Part shown: positions 1-12,231 of the stretch, in pieces
Layout of the letters: each line of letters opens with the position of its first letter
Position numbering within the stretch: position 1 is the first letter of the stretch
From: Entonaema liquescens
Lineage: Eukaryota; Ascomycota; Sordariomycetes; Xylariales; Xylariaceae
Assembly (NCBI GenBank): GCA_902805475.1
Contig: CADCSX010000014.1
Span: forward strand, 310,001-374,000
Length of the DNA stretch: 64,000 nucleotides
Direction: 5' to 3'
Program-made: the position numbers and the translations under genes
The notes under the pieces: model-generated
Databases searched by the model: none
What the model saw: only the letters and a program-made list of their open reading frames with translations
Told to the model about the DNA's origin: nothing

Positions 1-1
1 C

Positions 2-1361
2 CCCAAGCGACGGTATAACGTCCCGTTGAAGGTAGAGAGACGGCGTAACCAGAAGCACTTGACGATGATAGATGCAATGAGAAAACTGGCAAAGAAACGC
101 GAGACAACCCTACAAAAGCAGCAGCATGCTGCTTCCCTTGCAGCTACAAGGAAGCCAAACGAAACCCCTCAACAGAGGGCCCCAACGAAGACCCCGAGAG
201 AATATAGTATCATGCGGTTTGAACGAGACCAAGCAATGGCTGAGAGACTGGCTGAGAGGATGGCCCAACAACAACGTCATGAGGCCCAGCGTAGAGTATG
301 AAGTTCCCCTCCCCGGTCTAGCAATATTGAATAATTGGTACTAATGTATATACGTAGGCTGCCCTCCAGAGAGCGCAGCAAGGACAGGTTGCACAGATGG
401 CAGCCGCCCAGAATGTGAATCAACTCCCGCAGAATAATCCCCAAATGGCAGCCTCTCATCCCCATGCGGCTATGGCTCGTATCGGTGCACCTAACCAAAT
501 TCCGATGAACGGCCAAGGGCGTCCGCGAATACCAATGCACGCCACTCCAAATGGTACAGGAACCACCAATCACATGAGTGGCGGGCTCGTCCCTCCCATG
601 CAGATGAATGGTACTTCTCAAGTACAGATGCCTACAGTGAATGGCCAGTCGCGGATGGCAATGCCCACTGCACAGCCAGACATTCAGCTCTTGATGCAAG
701 CGCAGCAGATTTCTGAACAACAGCGCCGTTCAGTGCAGATGCGGCAGCAGCAGCAACAGCAGCAACAATCTCAGACTCCGCAAGGAAGTATGCCTTTGCA
801 AAGTTCGCCCCCTGCTATGCGAGCTGCTGCCATGAATGGGCTAAACCAGAAGAATTACCTCACCAATGCCCAGGCCCAAGCAATGATGGCCCAGTTTAAC
901 ACAGGGAACGGTTCGGGGATGTCTACTCCTCCAGCACCAGGCCTTCCTATGACATCCCAGGCAGGCTCGCCACGGCCGAACGCGACGATACCCCAGCCGA
1001 CGCACCAGACATATGTCTCACAGCTCCAACATATCGAGAGTCAGATCAGACAGCAGCATCCCAACACGCCGCAAGATATGATTCGTGAGATGGCAAGACA
1101 GCTACTAAATACCCGCCATAATAACCACAACCTCGCGCAATCTGCGATGAACGCCGCTGCGGGAGGGACAGGACATGCTGCCGCTGCTAATGGGCCGCAC
1201 CAATACGCTCAGCTGCTTAGGGCTCAGCAGCAGCAGCAAGCTGCCGCCGCTGCGGCGCGCAGGCCCAGCAAGCTCAAGCTCAAGCCCAACACGGAGCACA
1301 GCAACAACATCAACGGAACTCAAGCGGAAGCGCAACCCCAACGCCGTCTATACCGAAATAG
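2..1361 (+). CDS. vid21: VID21/EAF1 chromatin-modification scaffold, C-terminal part, with an apparent frameshift
   Basis: Partial gene, open to the left edge. Exon 2-295, intron 296-357 (GTATGA...GTAG), exon from 358, phase 0. The first exon encodes a basic segment (RRYNVPLKVERRRNQKHL, then IDAMRKLAKKRET and a REYSIMRFERDQAMAERLAERM segment) typical of the C-terminal third of Vid21/Eaf1, the scaffold of the NuA4 histone acetyltransferase that binds HSA-associated actin proteins and Tra1. The rest is a Gln/Met/Ala-rich tail with poly-Q at about 745-767 and 1228-1241. In the frame used from 358 the protein would end at 1431 with a non-Q-rich tail. A shift by one base near 1240-1257 instead restores a Q/A/H-rich tail (AQQAQAQAQHGAQQQ) ending in SATPTPSIPK at the TAG at 1359-1361, as expected for the family. 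No GT-AG intron fits there. Identity is from recalled family similarity; the HSA and SANT domains lie outside the window. Confidence 0.82.
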
Positions 1362-1431
1362 GTCTAATAGTTCACCGTGGGGCTTGTTGCACGTGGTAGC
1401 TATTAATTTGTCTGAGACTAGAGGACTGTGA

Positions 1432-2346
1432 TGTTACTAAACATCGTTAACCTCGCTTCCTCTTAGAGACACGAGATAGTGATACTCTATCTTGAGATAC
1501 TTGGCGCCTGCATTATCAGGGTTGTCATACCTCTCTTCACAAACTGGCCCTGGAAGATTTCGAGCTTACACCTAGGTAGTGATTTAACTCCTAAAAGTGC
1601 ATGGATATACCAATTTACATCCAGGAGCGAATTTCAATGAGGTTACGTTCCATCGGCGTATCACTACAAGATATAAGAGCTATACCCTTTAGGGACGTTT
1701 TATACGGGTATTCGTATGACCCCAACTCTCATACCAAGTCTCAAGGTCTAGGGTCGAGCTCATATTTGGCCGTTCCCATCACTCCAGAGTCGACGAAATC
1801 CGAAGCCGGCGCAATACCAAGAGGTTCTAATCTTTATAGCCTGTTGTATGCGCGTTTCCACCCCGAGGGTGCAACGTCGAATGGGTCATATGGTACAGCT
1901 GGCAAAATTTCGAAGCTTGACGATCCTCAACTATTATATCTGTGCCTGGGTCTTGTAAATAACTGCTATCTTAGCTGGCAGAGGTACCGTATCCTAGGCA
2001 GATAGCATTCACGTATGAAAGAAAGAAAGAAAAAATAATTGAAGACAAGCTATGAGATGCATAACCTAATGATGTGATGGCATTAGAATATACTTCAATG
2101 ATAATCGATAATTTATTTGTAGAGTATTCCCCTAGGCAGTCTAGTATCTACATGTATGCCGGTACCTAGTAGATGTATGGTACATCGGTACATCGGTACA
2201 TTTATATCTCCCATATATCCCATATATCCCACCTTATCTATCTTTCTCCACTTTATTTTTTCTATCCTCTCTTCAGAACCCAAATTTTCTTATGAAACTC
2301 AATTATCAAAATCAACCATCGAAACCAGCTTTGAAATTACAGCATA
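1432..2346. other. Spacer between VID21 and MAK11
   Basis: About 0.9 kb of AT-rich DNA holding the VID21 3' flank and the MAK11 upstream region. An open frame of 134 codons at 1601-2005 has no family resemblance and non-coding-looking composition. Short direct repeats occur just upstream of MAK11 (TACATCGG at about 2180-2196, ATATCCC at about 2212-2230). Confidence 0.7.
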
Positions 2347-3827
2347 ATGGGTAAACGGAAGCGGACAGATGGCCCTGCGAATGGTGGCCAGACACAGGAA
2401 CTTACTATTCTCAAGAAACCCAAAACCACCGAGCTGTTACCAGCAGAGACAGAAAGCTCTTCTCCATTAACAATCCAAGTTGTTACAGGGTCTTATGATC
2501 GAATTCTTCACGGATTGACTGCCACTATCACTGCCAACGATGAGGTCGAGTTTGCTGATACATTTCTCTTTAATGCGCATAACTCCGCGATACGATGCAT
2601 AGCACTCTCACCCCCCTCGGCGCCGGAACCGGGCAGACTACAGAAAGTTATGCTAGCTTCGGGCAGCAGTGATGAGCGGATCAACGTCTACAACATCTCA
2701 GCGCACCCACCTAGTCGTAAAGACCAAGATGCTTTATCCTCGGTCGCCCCTCGAAAGATATTAGAAAACCCCAAGAACCGGGAGCTAGGGACGTTACTAC
2801 ATCACTCGTCCACGATCACCAAGTTATCCTTTCCAACAAAATCAAAGCTCATCTCCGCCTCCGAAGACTCTACCATAGCTGTCACTAGGACGAGGGATTG
2901 GTCACTACTATCAACTATTAAGGTCCCCATACCGAAGCCCCTAGGACGACCGAGCGGCGATACGGCGGCTTTGGGTGCGACCCCTGCTGGCGTCAATGAT
3001 TTCGCCGTACATCCGAGCATGAAGCTCATGATTAGCGTGAGCAGGGGCGAGAGATCTATGCGACTATGGAATTTAATGACGGCTAAGAAGGCCGGCGTGC
3101 TTAATTTCAACCGAGATATACTACAAGAAGTAGGGGAAGGGAAGCACGCGTTAGGGGAGGGCAGAAAAGTAGTTTGGGGTACTACCGAAGACGGAGACGA
3201 ATTCTGCATAGGTTTCGACAGGGACGCTCTGGTACTAGGTATGGACAGTACGCCAAAGTGCAGAGTTATGCCGGACCCAAGAAGGAAAATACACGAAATT
3301 CGTTACATCAAAATAGACGGCGCAAGCGATTCGTCACTGCTTGCTGTGTCGACCGAGGACGGGAAAATCATGTTCTTCTCTACCAAAAATCAGGATCTCA
3401 CCCCGGGAAATCGTCTACGGAAGGGAAGGGGAAAACAGCGCTGCCAGTAGCCAGGCTGATTGCGGAGCTTGGCGGTAAGGAAGCCGGGGTTTCGGGACGA
3501 ATCAAAGACTTCAGCGTAGTGAGGGCCTCTGGGAAAGACGGAGCAGAAAGTCTATTCATAGCAGCTGGTAGTAGTGATGGGAAGCTTCGCATGTTCAAAC
3601 TCGCTGTCGCGGAGCTCAAGGGTGCGCTGAAAGCGAAGGCGACAAAGGCAGTGGGCAAATTGCTCGGCACCTATGAGACTCAGAACAGAATAACGTGTGT
3701 GGAGGCATTTAAGATGATACCCCGACCGGAGGGAGTAGAGGAGAGCGAGGATGAGACAGATGATAGCTCGGAGGATGATGAAAATGAGGGTGAGGATGAT
3801 GAGAATGAAGATGAAGATGAGAAGTAA
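2347..3827 (+). CDS. mak11: Mak11-like WD40 protein for 60S ribosome biogenesis, with an apparent one-base deletion
   Basis: WD40 beta-propeller protein of the Mak11/PAK1IP1 family, a nuclear factor needed for assembly of pre-60S ribosomal particles. It opens with a basic MGKRKR tail, then WD-type blades (TGSYDRILHGL, FLFNAHNSAIRCIAL, ASGSSDERINVYN, HHSSTITKLSF, SASEDSTIAV, VNDFAVHPSMKLMISVS, RSMRLWNLMTAKK). It ends in a long acidic Glu/Asp tail from about 3730, usual for the family. The first frame stops at 3450 (LRKGRGKQRCQ). The conserved continuation (KTALPVARLIAELGG, then SRIKDF-like and SSDGKLRMFKL) lies one frame back and runs to 3827. Restoring one base in the CCCCGGG run at 3401-3407 joins the two smoothly as DLTPGKSSTEGKGKTALP; 1481 bp plus one base gives 493 codons plus stop. 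No usable intron spans the join. The gene is expected to be essential, so a sequence error is likelier than a null allele. Confidence 0.88.
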
Positions 3828-6132
3828 TAGGCCGAGTAGCACTTGCCCAAAGATGGACATATATGATGATAATTAGCCCATGCATTATCATATAATCTTG
3901 TTCCATCGTAACATCTACGGCAAAGCCGAATGATAGATATGCACAAGCCATCAACATGGTTCGATTATAGGGGTTAAATGCTTTGTCTTCTCTATCAGAT
4001 GTTTTCTTTCATATGCTTTTCATTGAACCCATCAAATGCACGTGCTGTGTTACCAGAAAATAAGTACCGCGTAAGCTCTACAATAGGTACAGTACAGTAC
4101 GTTTTCGGGTTGATTGCTGGTTGAAACCTCGATCCTTTGCAGCGATGCGTGGTGGGTAGTACTGCATAAAAAGGCTAGCCGAGGTGAACATTACAACACT
4201 TTGGGATTCAGGGCAAACTGTTACCTCGACACCGCGGCATAATACAATTTTCGACTGTTGAGTATTACAAAGCCATGTCGCATGAGATACGATTTGTACA
4301 TAGTCAACCTATCAATGGGATTTGCAGATTGAAGATGCACGATGGTGTCACAAAACGCTGGATGCGTGCATGTTTGCGGGGTAACAACGGGATCTGCTAG
4401 CCAACCAGCGAAATCTAGCTTATGTTTTTGCGGATTTCGCATTGTCGTAAAATGTACGATGTTGAGTCACGATGGACAAAGCATGTGATTCCAGGTTAAA
4501 CCAGGGGTTCTAGTGTCTTAGTGTAGGTCTAAAACTACCTAACTCAATTACTTTTAACTAGGTACATCTCAACCCCTATGTATTTTGTTAGTATGTCCCC
4601 TAGCTACATGTACCTACATAATAGGTATAGAATCGCTAGTCAACAAAGTCAAACAGCTACTTCTATAGGCGAGGACCCCAAGAGAATATTAAGAAAGCCC
4701 ATCCTTCCCTCAAAAAGACTAGACCCATATATGGAATGTAGCTAATAGCTAGAACCCGTATTATTAGAGGCTCCTCAACATAGCTTCAACAGCTTCACTA
4801 GGCCGGGAGCAATTAAGTGCTGATAGGAGGTCAGCACCAAGTCCGGTTTAAAGCAGGGGTTATTATATTATTAGACAAAACACCCCTTTGCACATCACGA
4901 GGGGGACAACTGGCCGATTTTTCGAACGGCTAATAAGATGAACCGGATTACCTAGCATCGCATCCGCTTCCGACGTTTATGTACGTCCAAAGCAAAACCT
5001 CTTAGGCACCCAGATTAATTTCAAGACAAAAAAAACTTGGACCAATAGTACAATTAAATGTTTCAATCATATCAGATTAAACCCCCTAAAGTACCTAAAG
5101 TACCTATGCAAAGATTAGTTACACTAGCTATTAGTTACATTTTGTGTAAAGACGTTGAAATTTTCTACGTTGGATTTTAGCGCCGAGTACACGACTTTTC
5201 GAAGTGTACCAGGTAACACGAATAAGACATATTGGAAGATATGTGCATGGAAGTACCTGGGAATTCAAAGGCAGTTTTATAAGCGCCGGGTCCCTTTTGC
5301 ATGTGTCTTTTCCACTCCATCTTACTACCGCACGTTGGGTAGTACCTTACCTTTTATGCCTATGTACTTGCCTCAATCGCACCCTTTGACGCAGTACCTA
5401 CCTACTATACTCGCTCCTCTTTTATGGGCTCTTGGTACATAATGTATGTAAGCTTGGTAAGGTAGGTAGGTACCTACCAGCCTGGCACGGATTATACGGG
5501 TTTTTGTGCGCATGGGTAATTGGAAAAAGTACATGGGACAATACCTCTACCTCTACCTCTACCTCTCGTGGACCTGAACAATACTACATACTCCAATCAC
5601 TTCTCATCCTCTCAATATCAAAAGCTTCCTCTCTCCACTAACTATAACGCATAATATCGTCATCATTGCTACTTATCTAACCTATATAATTTGGCTACTT
5701 CTACTTTTCATCTATTACCAGATTACTCTGTTGGAGTATTGAAATATTTTCCGACGTGGCACGCTTAGCTGCAGCACTACAAAACCGCAGAACATAACCG
5801 ATCTTCGGTTGAACACCAGATCGGATCCGTTCTAGAGTTTCGCGAAACTCCCAATCCCTTTCCTTTCCGGCCCCTCTCTGTCCATAGAGTTCCGATACCT
5901 CTCTTCGACTGTGTAGCCAGTCGACTAGTGTCTTATAGGAACCTTAAATTTTGGCCACGCGGCAGAGTCAGGTGGCGTTTGAACCTGCTTCCTTCATTGA
6001 CGCCGCCAACTTGATATAACAGCTTAATCCTCACTTACTCGCGTATCCACATTCTATCGCTTCTAAATATTTAGTCGACCCTGGATATCAGACAGCATAA
6101 TACTTGACTACGCAACTACCTAACTGTTAGCC
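3828..6132. other. Spacer between MAK11 and the INSIG gene
   Basis: About 2.3 kb, AT-rich, with no supported gene. It contains many TACCTA/TAGGTA words (for example 5458-5480), a tandem AAAGTACCT pair near 5090-5107 and a TACCTC hexamer array at 5542-5565. Pyrimidine-rich DNA at about 5575-5640 and 5690-5730 may belong to the INSIG promoter or leader. Confidence 0.7.
5542..5565. repeat. TACCTC hexamer tandem repeat
   Basis: Four exact head-to-tail copies of the hexamer TACCTC, in the upstream region of the INSIG gene. A simple microsatellite of no evident function. Confidence 0.95.
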
Positions 6133-7485
6133 ATGTCCGACTTTCAAGGAGACAACGGTCCGCCGTTATTACGACCTATCCCTCGCCGACCCTTTAACCT
6201 AATTCCCAGAGAGCCGACACCCCGAATGACGACTCACCAGCCCCTTTACCCTCTGCCGACACGGGGCATGTACCAGTACTCAATCTCGAGTCACTTAACT
6301 CCCGACTACTCAACATGAGAAATACAGACCTCACCCCGAGTCCACCACCATTAGCCGCACGGATTCTTCACTCAATCTGACAGGCTCGACCTTAGCGGGC
6401 ATCTACTCGCCCTCCATATGGGGAAAAGATAAGTTCTACATGGGAGCTGACGAGCCGGGTACGCCATGGGGAACAGGCGCTGAAACGCCAGCAAAGAACC
6501 TAAGCGTGGACGAGCCAAACTACGAAATACAGAAGGAGAGAGCGCTGCCAGCGCGGAGACGGTCTTCCTTGCATCCAGTAATACGCCCCCCGCCGCTATC
6601 TACCACAAAGCGTGCGTTCTATCATGGTTTGCGTAGCCTGCTTCTGTTCGGCCTGGGTGTACTTTACGGGATACTGGCTGTCCAGCTGCGGGACAGGCAG
6701 ATAGCTGCAGGAGCTCTCGAAGTACATAATCTACTCCGGAGCACGGACGGTAGTTATAACTGGAGCTACCTGGCATTTTCAGGCGCGTGCGGAATCATAA
6801 TGGGTAGTTTACTGCCCTGGTTTGACGGTGTCTGGGAACGAGTTTTCGGAAGTGATGATGTAGTGGTCGAATCTCCAGTGGAGCAAAGCGTGGGTGACAA
6901 CACAATTAAGCAGCCTGCCTCTTTCACGGACTGGGCGCTCGCGATTAGAGGCATTGGTGCTTTTGTTGGTATCGCCTTTGCAATTGTACGTTTTCGCACT
7001 GTTGTTTCAATAAGCACGACATCTTCCAGTATCCGGTCGTCTTTTGCTAATATTATGTGTAGAGAAAACTTCCATGGAACTCGACCCTTCAAGTTTCACT
7101 CGCATTCGCCCTCGTGAATCCAGTACTCTGGTATATACTAGACCGGTCCATGTCTGGTCTAGTGCTGTCGATCTTCAGCGGACTAGTCGGGTCTGCGATA
7201 CTACTAGGACTGACGCCGGAGGCGGTACCAACACCGGCAGCCCCGGCGACGCCTGCTTTTGAGACGTTTGGCCCCGAGTATGGTAATACGACGAAGGGCG
7301 ATGCTAGCGATCTTGATCAGCAACAATCAGCAACGATCGGCGGGGTGGACCAAGAGACAATTGCCATGGGCATTTGGTTATGGAGTGTGATATTCTGTTG
7401 CTGTATATGCTTTGGGAACATTGGGCGTTGGCTCGCGATCAAACGCGGCGCCGTGGCGAAGGGACGATGGGCTCAGCGACAATAA
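6133..7485 (+). CDS. INSIG-domain ER membrane protein, with two apparent one-base deletions in the N-terminal part
   Basis: Fungal member of the insulin-induced gene (INSIG/Nsg1/Ins1) family: polytopic ER membrane proteins that bind sterol-sensing proteins and control HMG-CoA reductase stability or modification. The conserved part has hydrophobic spans at LLLFGLGVLYGILAV, YLAFSGACGIIMGSLLP, WALAIRGIGAFVGIAFAI, LQVSLAFALVNPVLWYI, GLVLSIFSGLVGSAILL and MGIWLWSVIFCCCICF. It includes the family-typical junction RKLPWNSTLQ, then VNPVLWYILDRS. Intron 6986-7062 (GTACGT...GTGTAG), phase 0. The cytosolic N-terminal region (PPLLRPIPRRPF, then LNLESLNSRLLN, SRTDSSLNLTGSTLAGIYSPS) is readable only across two frame changes. 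Each is a missing base in a CCCC run (6220-6223 and 6334-6337). With both restored the protein is 425 residues. An intron is unlikely because all three frames carry family-like sequence in succession. Confidence 0.85.
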
Positions 7486-10453
7486 TTGCTGAGGGCGCAG
7501 ACGAGAGATATCGGTGAGGGATATTAATCGTAATATCTTATCCAGCGAGCGGCAACGTTTTCCGGCAATAATAAGAAAGAGCAAAACGAAGGAATCCCCG
7601 TGTCTTAACAAATGGAAAAATCTCAGCGGTGAAGGGGAGCTATTATTATTATCAACGCCCCATAAAAAGCGATCTAGTTGACCTTGTGTTTTTTTGATGG
7701 ATGGTTGGTTGGAGCATTCTCTCTACTACTACTTGTATGGAGTTTACAGGCGCAACTCGGGAGCTTACGGGCTTGCATCGGGATTGGGGGCTTGGGGGCA
7801 AAGGGAAACCGGATGAGCGCAGTATGCATAATCGTTGTTCGGCCTATTGGGTTATTCAACTATAGTTCTGATAAACATGGCTTCATATGCTCAGATAGAA
7901 CTTTTGTCGAATCGAGGAGAATAATCATGATCATGATGGAAATTCTTGCATTGGTGCGGACGTCTAGCTATTATTTATTAACATGTACGTGACATGTTGT
8001 TGGCAGAAGCGGTGAGGTGTGAGAAGAGAATAATCGAGAATATAACCACATGGTACGATGAATAAGTTGAGTTAATTAGTTTTTTCTTACTATTTTATGA
8101 TAGGTAGCTTGCTAAATGTCGAGGATCTCTTAATTTGCTGGGTAGGTATATATACTACTATTAGATGACCCTGACGGTTGTGCTCTCGTCACTTACACAA
8201 AGGCAGCGAATCGGATGCATGCATCCGGGTTTTTTTTCACGATTTGCAAACGAGCGCGACAGCAAGTATGTACATAAGTGATCGTCTACGTATTGCAAGG
8301 AGGGGTTTTATTCAACACGTAAGGGTCCACTGGGGGGATGAGGAGCGAGCATGAATGGATTGGTCGAAGTCGTACAGGATCCTCGTATGTTGGCGTCATA
8401 CATTTTGGACATCTTCAAGGCTGCTCCGTTTAGTTACATAACATGGTATACCCCGGGTAGATCGAGGCTGAATAGAGCCGCTGGGGTTACTGGGAACCGG
8501 TCTGGGTTAGGGAAGAATAGGTAGGTAGTGAGGATTCGGGTGTATGTTTCCCGCCAATAGCTGGGTAAGTATCTCCCGGTGTAGGTTTAGTTCCAGCATC
8601 TCAGTTAAGGACCACATCGTAGAGTTATGTTATACTCGATGTCGAGTAAGTTGGCACGAAATAGCTAGGCCAAGACAACTCTCTATGTGCCAAGAGCATG
8701 CCAAGCTCTTCCATTAGCTAAGAAGAGAAGTAAGACAAAAATGTGGTTGAACATGTCTTTAAATATACGTGCGTACGTCAACTACTAGTTACGTATAAGT
8801 GATAGTGAAGGATGATCTCCCAGCACACCGGGTCGCGAAGATAATCAATCTCACATTAGCACTTCTGCTTGAGACCAGGCTAGCAGAGTCCAGTAGCGTC
8901 GATTCCCGGACGAAATTGCCTCGTTCCGAGATCGATCAGCGCTGGACGCCCATGAATTGCAGCTTTGAGTTTGCTTATTTCGGCCGTCAGGGGTAGCTAC
9001 TATTGGGATGCGGGCATAGATCTAGCGTCGAAGTATTAGGTACTTTTTGACGGCTGGGAGGGAATTCCAACCAACTGGAATCATTCTTCATACTTGGTCT
9101 CACTCTTCTTGGGGAATGGTTTTCATCATCTGGTTTGTGAAGGACGAACTCAAGGTTGTACAAATAGATCCGCCACGTTATTAGATATTATCGAATCATC
9201 GTTGATTATACATACTTGTATTAACTATGTTAGTATTAACAAGTCTGAGATATGAATATAATAGTTGCTCAAATTGAGAGTAATATATGCCAACTGTTAA
9301 CCTAAACAATACCTACTTATAAACTGAGGTTAAATATTTTCCGCTTGACAAAATACCAAATTATCGCTATATTAGATATTAAGGTATCAGAGAACTTTGT
9401 CTAGACCCTGGCGACTCAAGGGTCCTGCATGTGGCCCCACAGCGAACATCCCACCTTTCCTATGAGAGCTTAGATACCGTCTTTACATAGCACGCACGAC
9501 TCTCGTTAGTGGAATGCTAATGGAATGCTGGCACTAGCGTTAGGTACAATACTATGGTACTTACAAGCTGTGCAGGCTGTGGTCCCCTTCTTTCCACCCC
9601 CTCTGGCGCCTTCTGGTGTCACTTTATTATTGGCTTTGAATTGTCTCATCGAGATCATCAGTCCACGTTAACTGTCCCACCAACCAATCACATATTTCAA
9701 TTCTGTCTTTGACGGCTACTCAAAGTACCCCTACGACGTCAGGACTTTTTTTTTCCTTCTCCCCCAAGCGTTCTTCCGACTTCACTCATCTATTCTACCA
9801 TTCCGTCTTTGGATCTTAGATAAAAATGTATGATGACTTCTACGTCTTCTTGAAAAAGTACAACATGCTACAATCCTACTATATACCGCCATTCCCTTGA
9901 CATCGTCTCCGAATCGCACGCTTTTAGGCGTCTCCTCTCGGTTTCTATGTCACTACCTACTACCTCCTTAACTAAATAATCAACTCCCCACCTCTTATGA
10001 GATTTTATACCTATCTGAGGTCTTATTAATTTTTAACCCTTAACTTGTATTCACTGTTGGGATAATTACTTTCTTCCATGAGTCGACATAAAATAACCGC
10101 TCATAATTCAACTACCTATGAAATCCCGTAAATACTCAACTATCACGCGACTCCTTGCCCAACCGCCCCAGGCCAGCACACGTTAGGTCTTTGTCCTTTG
10201 CTTAAATCTCACTTGGCCACTTGTAATTCTTCTGGCCTCAAGCGCCACATATATCTCGTGGCTCTAGCTATTTTTCTTGTTTTCTGTACATCTCGTTACG
10301 GCTATATAGGTAGCCGAGTCATCAGGCAACAAAGGCTCAAAACTCGAGAAAAAGAGATATATGATTATCAACTCAGGACATCATCTTAGATGATTCCCCT
10401 TACAACAGCATATTCATCCACACCTAGTATCCACGTGAAATAAGCATACTTTC
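7486..10453. other. Spacer between the INSIG gene and the LON/RING gene
   Basis: About 3 kb without a supported gene. Features: a 16-bp perfect palindrome at 8212-8227 followed by a T run, scattered TAGGTA/TACCTA words, and pyrimidine-rich DNA (9735-9800, 9920-10050) that probably belongs to the promoter or leader of the gene at 10454. The short open frames present show no family resemblance. Confidence 0.65.
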
Positions 10454-12231
10454 ATGTCCTCGATACAGCCTAATCCGAATACGCCGAGCTTGCCTTCGTC
10501 GAACTATTCCCAGAACGCAGCCTCTGTATCTCATCCTGGGAAAGATGGCCCTTTAGTTCCCAACCCTGCTAGGACCGAGCAGCCTTTGGCGGCTTCCGAG
10601 CTGCTTCTTGACGCCGTCAAAGACGTCAGGCAGATCATAAGGCTTATTCAATGTCAGGTTTGCTCTAAAATATTGCAAGAGCCAACAACTCTACCCTGCG
10701 GGCGTAGTCTTTGCAAGCTGTGTGTGCCTCAGGCACATGTTCGAACTAATATCTCATGGCCAGCAACAGCCAACCGGCTCCGTGGTTTCGAATGTCCTTT
10801 CGACGACTGCGGAAAGGAGCACGCGCTCGGGGATTGCGCCGTTGATGTCACATTAAATAAGGCCCTAGCCAACATCAAAGCAATCGTCGAGTCAGACCGA
10901 GATATCACTAGGCTGTCTAATGTTTCTACGAGTATCACAGTGCAGGATCAATGGAATATTGCGGGAATTCCCTCGCTTGCGGGTAAGGCGGATGAACCTT
11001 TCTTATCAAAAGGATCTCGCATTGTTGCAACATACTCGCTAGCAGAACTGGGCAAGCTGGATTATGGGAGCGAGGTATCCTACTCCTCTTTAGGTGTGGG
11101 GGACGATGAGACGGAGCAAATTGATAGTGACATGCTGGCGCGGTTGAAGGAGTCAGTTAGAGCAGAAATGGATTGTCAGGTCTGTTATGCCTTGTTCTTG
11201 GACCCCTTAACGACCACTTGTGGCCACACATTCTGTCGGAGTTGCCTCCACCGCATTTTGGACCACTCAGATCTTTGCGCTATCTGCAGGCGTCCCTTGT
11301 CGATACAGGCTCAGGTCAACCGGAAATCCTACCCTTCTAACGAACGGCTATGCAAGATGATCAACGGGTTTTGGGCCGATCTTGTAGCACTTCGGGCGCA
11401 GACCTATGCTCTCGAGCAACAAGCAAACCAGGATGGGTTCGATATCCCACTCTTCGTTTGTACGCTTTCGTTTCCACGTATGCCTACGTTTCTCCATGTT
11501 TTTGAACCGCGCTACCGCTTGATGATCCGGCGGGCGATGGAGGGCGACCGGACATTCGGTATGGTGCTCCACAACCCATCTCATGCACCTGGTGAGCCCG
11601 AGTTTTTGAAATTGGGACGCTACTCCGCATAGTCAACATAGAATCTTTCGCAGATGGGAGGAGCCTTTTGGAAACAGTTGGCGTTTCTCGTTTTCGGGTA
11701 ACTCGACACGGGTGGTTAGATGGGTATATTGTCGGCAATATCGAGAAGATTGACGACATAAGTGTAGCAGAAGAAGAAGCCATTGAAGCAGAAGAGACGA
11801 TACGTTCTCATGGTGTGAGGGAGTTAGCAACAGCACCGCCAAGTCCGGAGTTCCCGCGTCCGGAGCAAGCTGTGCCTGTTCGTTCTCGGCCCATATCTAT
11901 ATCCCTCGAAGATATAGAGACGATGTCAACCAGAGAGCTAGTCGAAGTGGGCGTAGACTTTGCTAGAAGGGTAAGGGTGCAGAGTGTAGCGTGGTTGAAC
12001 TCCCGAGTTCTAGCTATTTATGGCGAATGTCCTACAGACCCGACTCTGTTTCCATGGTGGCTCGCTAGCATCTTACCGGTTAAGGAGGAGGAAAAGTATA
12101 AGCTCCTAGGCACCACGAGCGTGCGGGAGCGATGTAAAACGTGTTGTCGGTGGATTTTAGAATGGGAAGCCAACAGATGGTTAGTAACACAATCTCTCCT
12201 TTCCCGCATTGGAAAAACCAACGTGTGGTAG
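10454..12231 (+). CDS. LON peptidase N-terminal domain and RING-finger protein (LONRF type), with an apparent one-base deletion
   Basis: Predicted ubiquitin-ligase-type protein. The first RING-like module (CQVC...PCGRSLCKLC, then FECPFDDCG) starts at about residue 67. A classical second RING (CQVCYALF, TTCGHTFCRSC, CAICRRPL) spans residues 241-278. A LON substrate-binding domain starts at about residue 330 (IPLFVCTLSFP, FLHVFEPRYRLMIRRAME, then ETVGVSRFRV, GYIVGNIEKIDD, FPWWLASILPVKEEEKYKLL, TSVRERCK). The frame from 10454 stops at 11632 inside the LON domain. The continuation GTLLRIVNIESFADGRSLLETVG lies one frame back. One extra base in the GGG at 11614-11616 restores LKLGTLLRIVN, and total length then divides evenly (592 residues). 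No intron is seen. Substrate is unknown; the domain order is that of fungal LONRF proteins. Confidence 0.87.

Noticed and set aside
1601..2005. 134-codon open frame in the VID21-MAK11 spacer
   Set aside because: No family resemblance, no coding-like composition, no splice context; probably chance.
8212..8240. 16-bp palindrome followed by a T run, resembling a bacterial intrinsic terminator
   Set aside because: The genome is fungal and nuclear, no gene ends here, and a short palindrome beside a T run can arise by chance.
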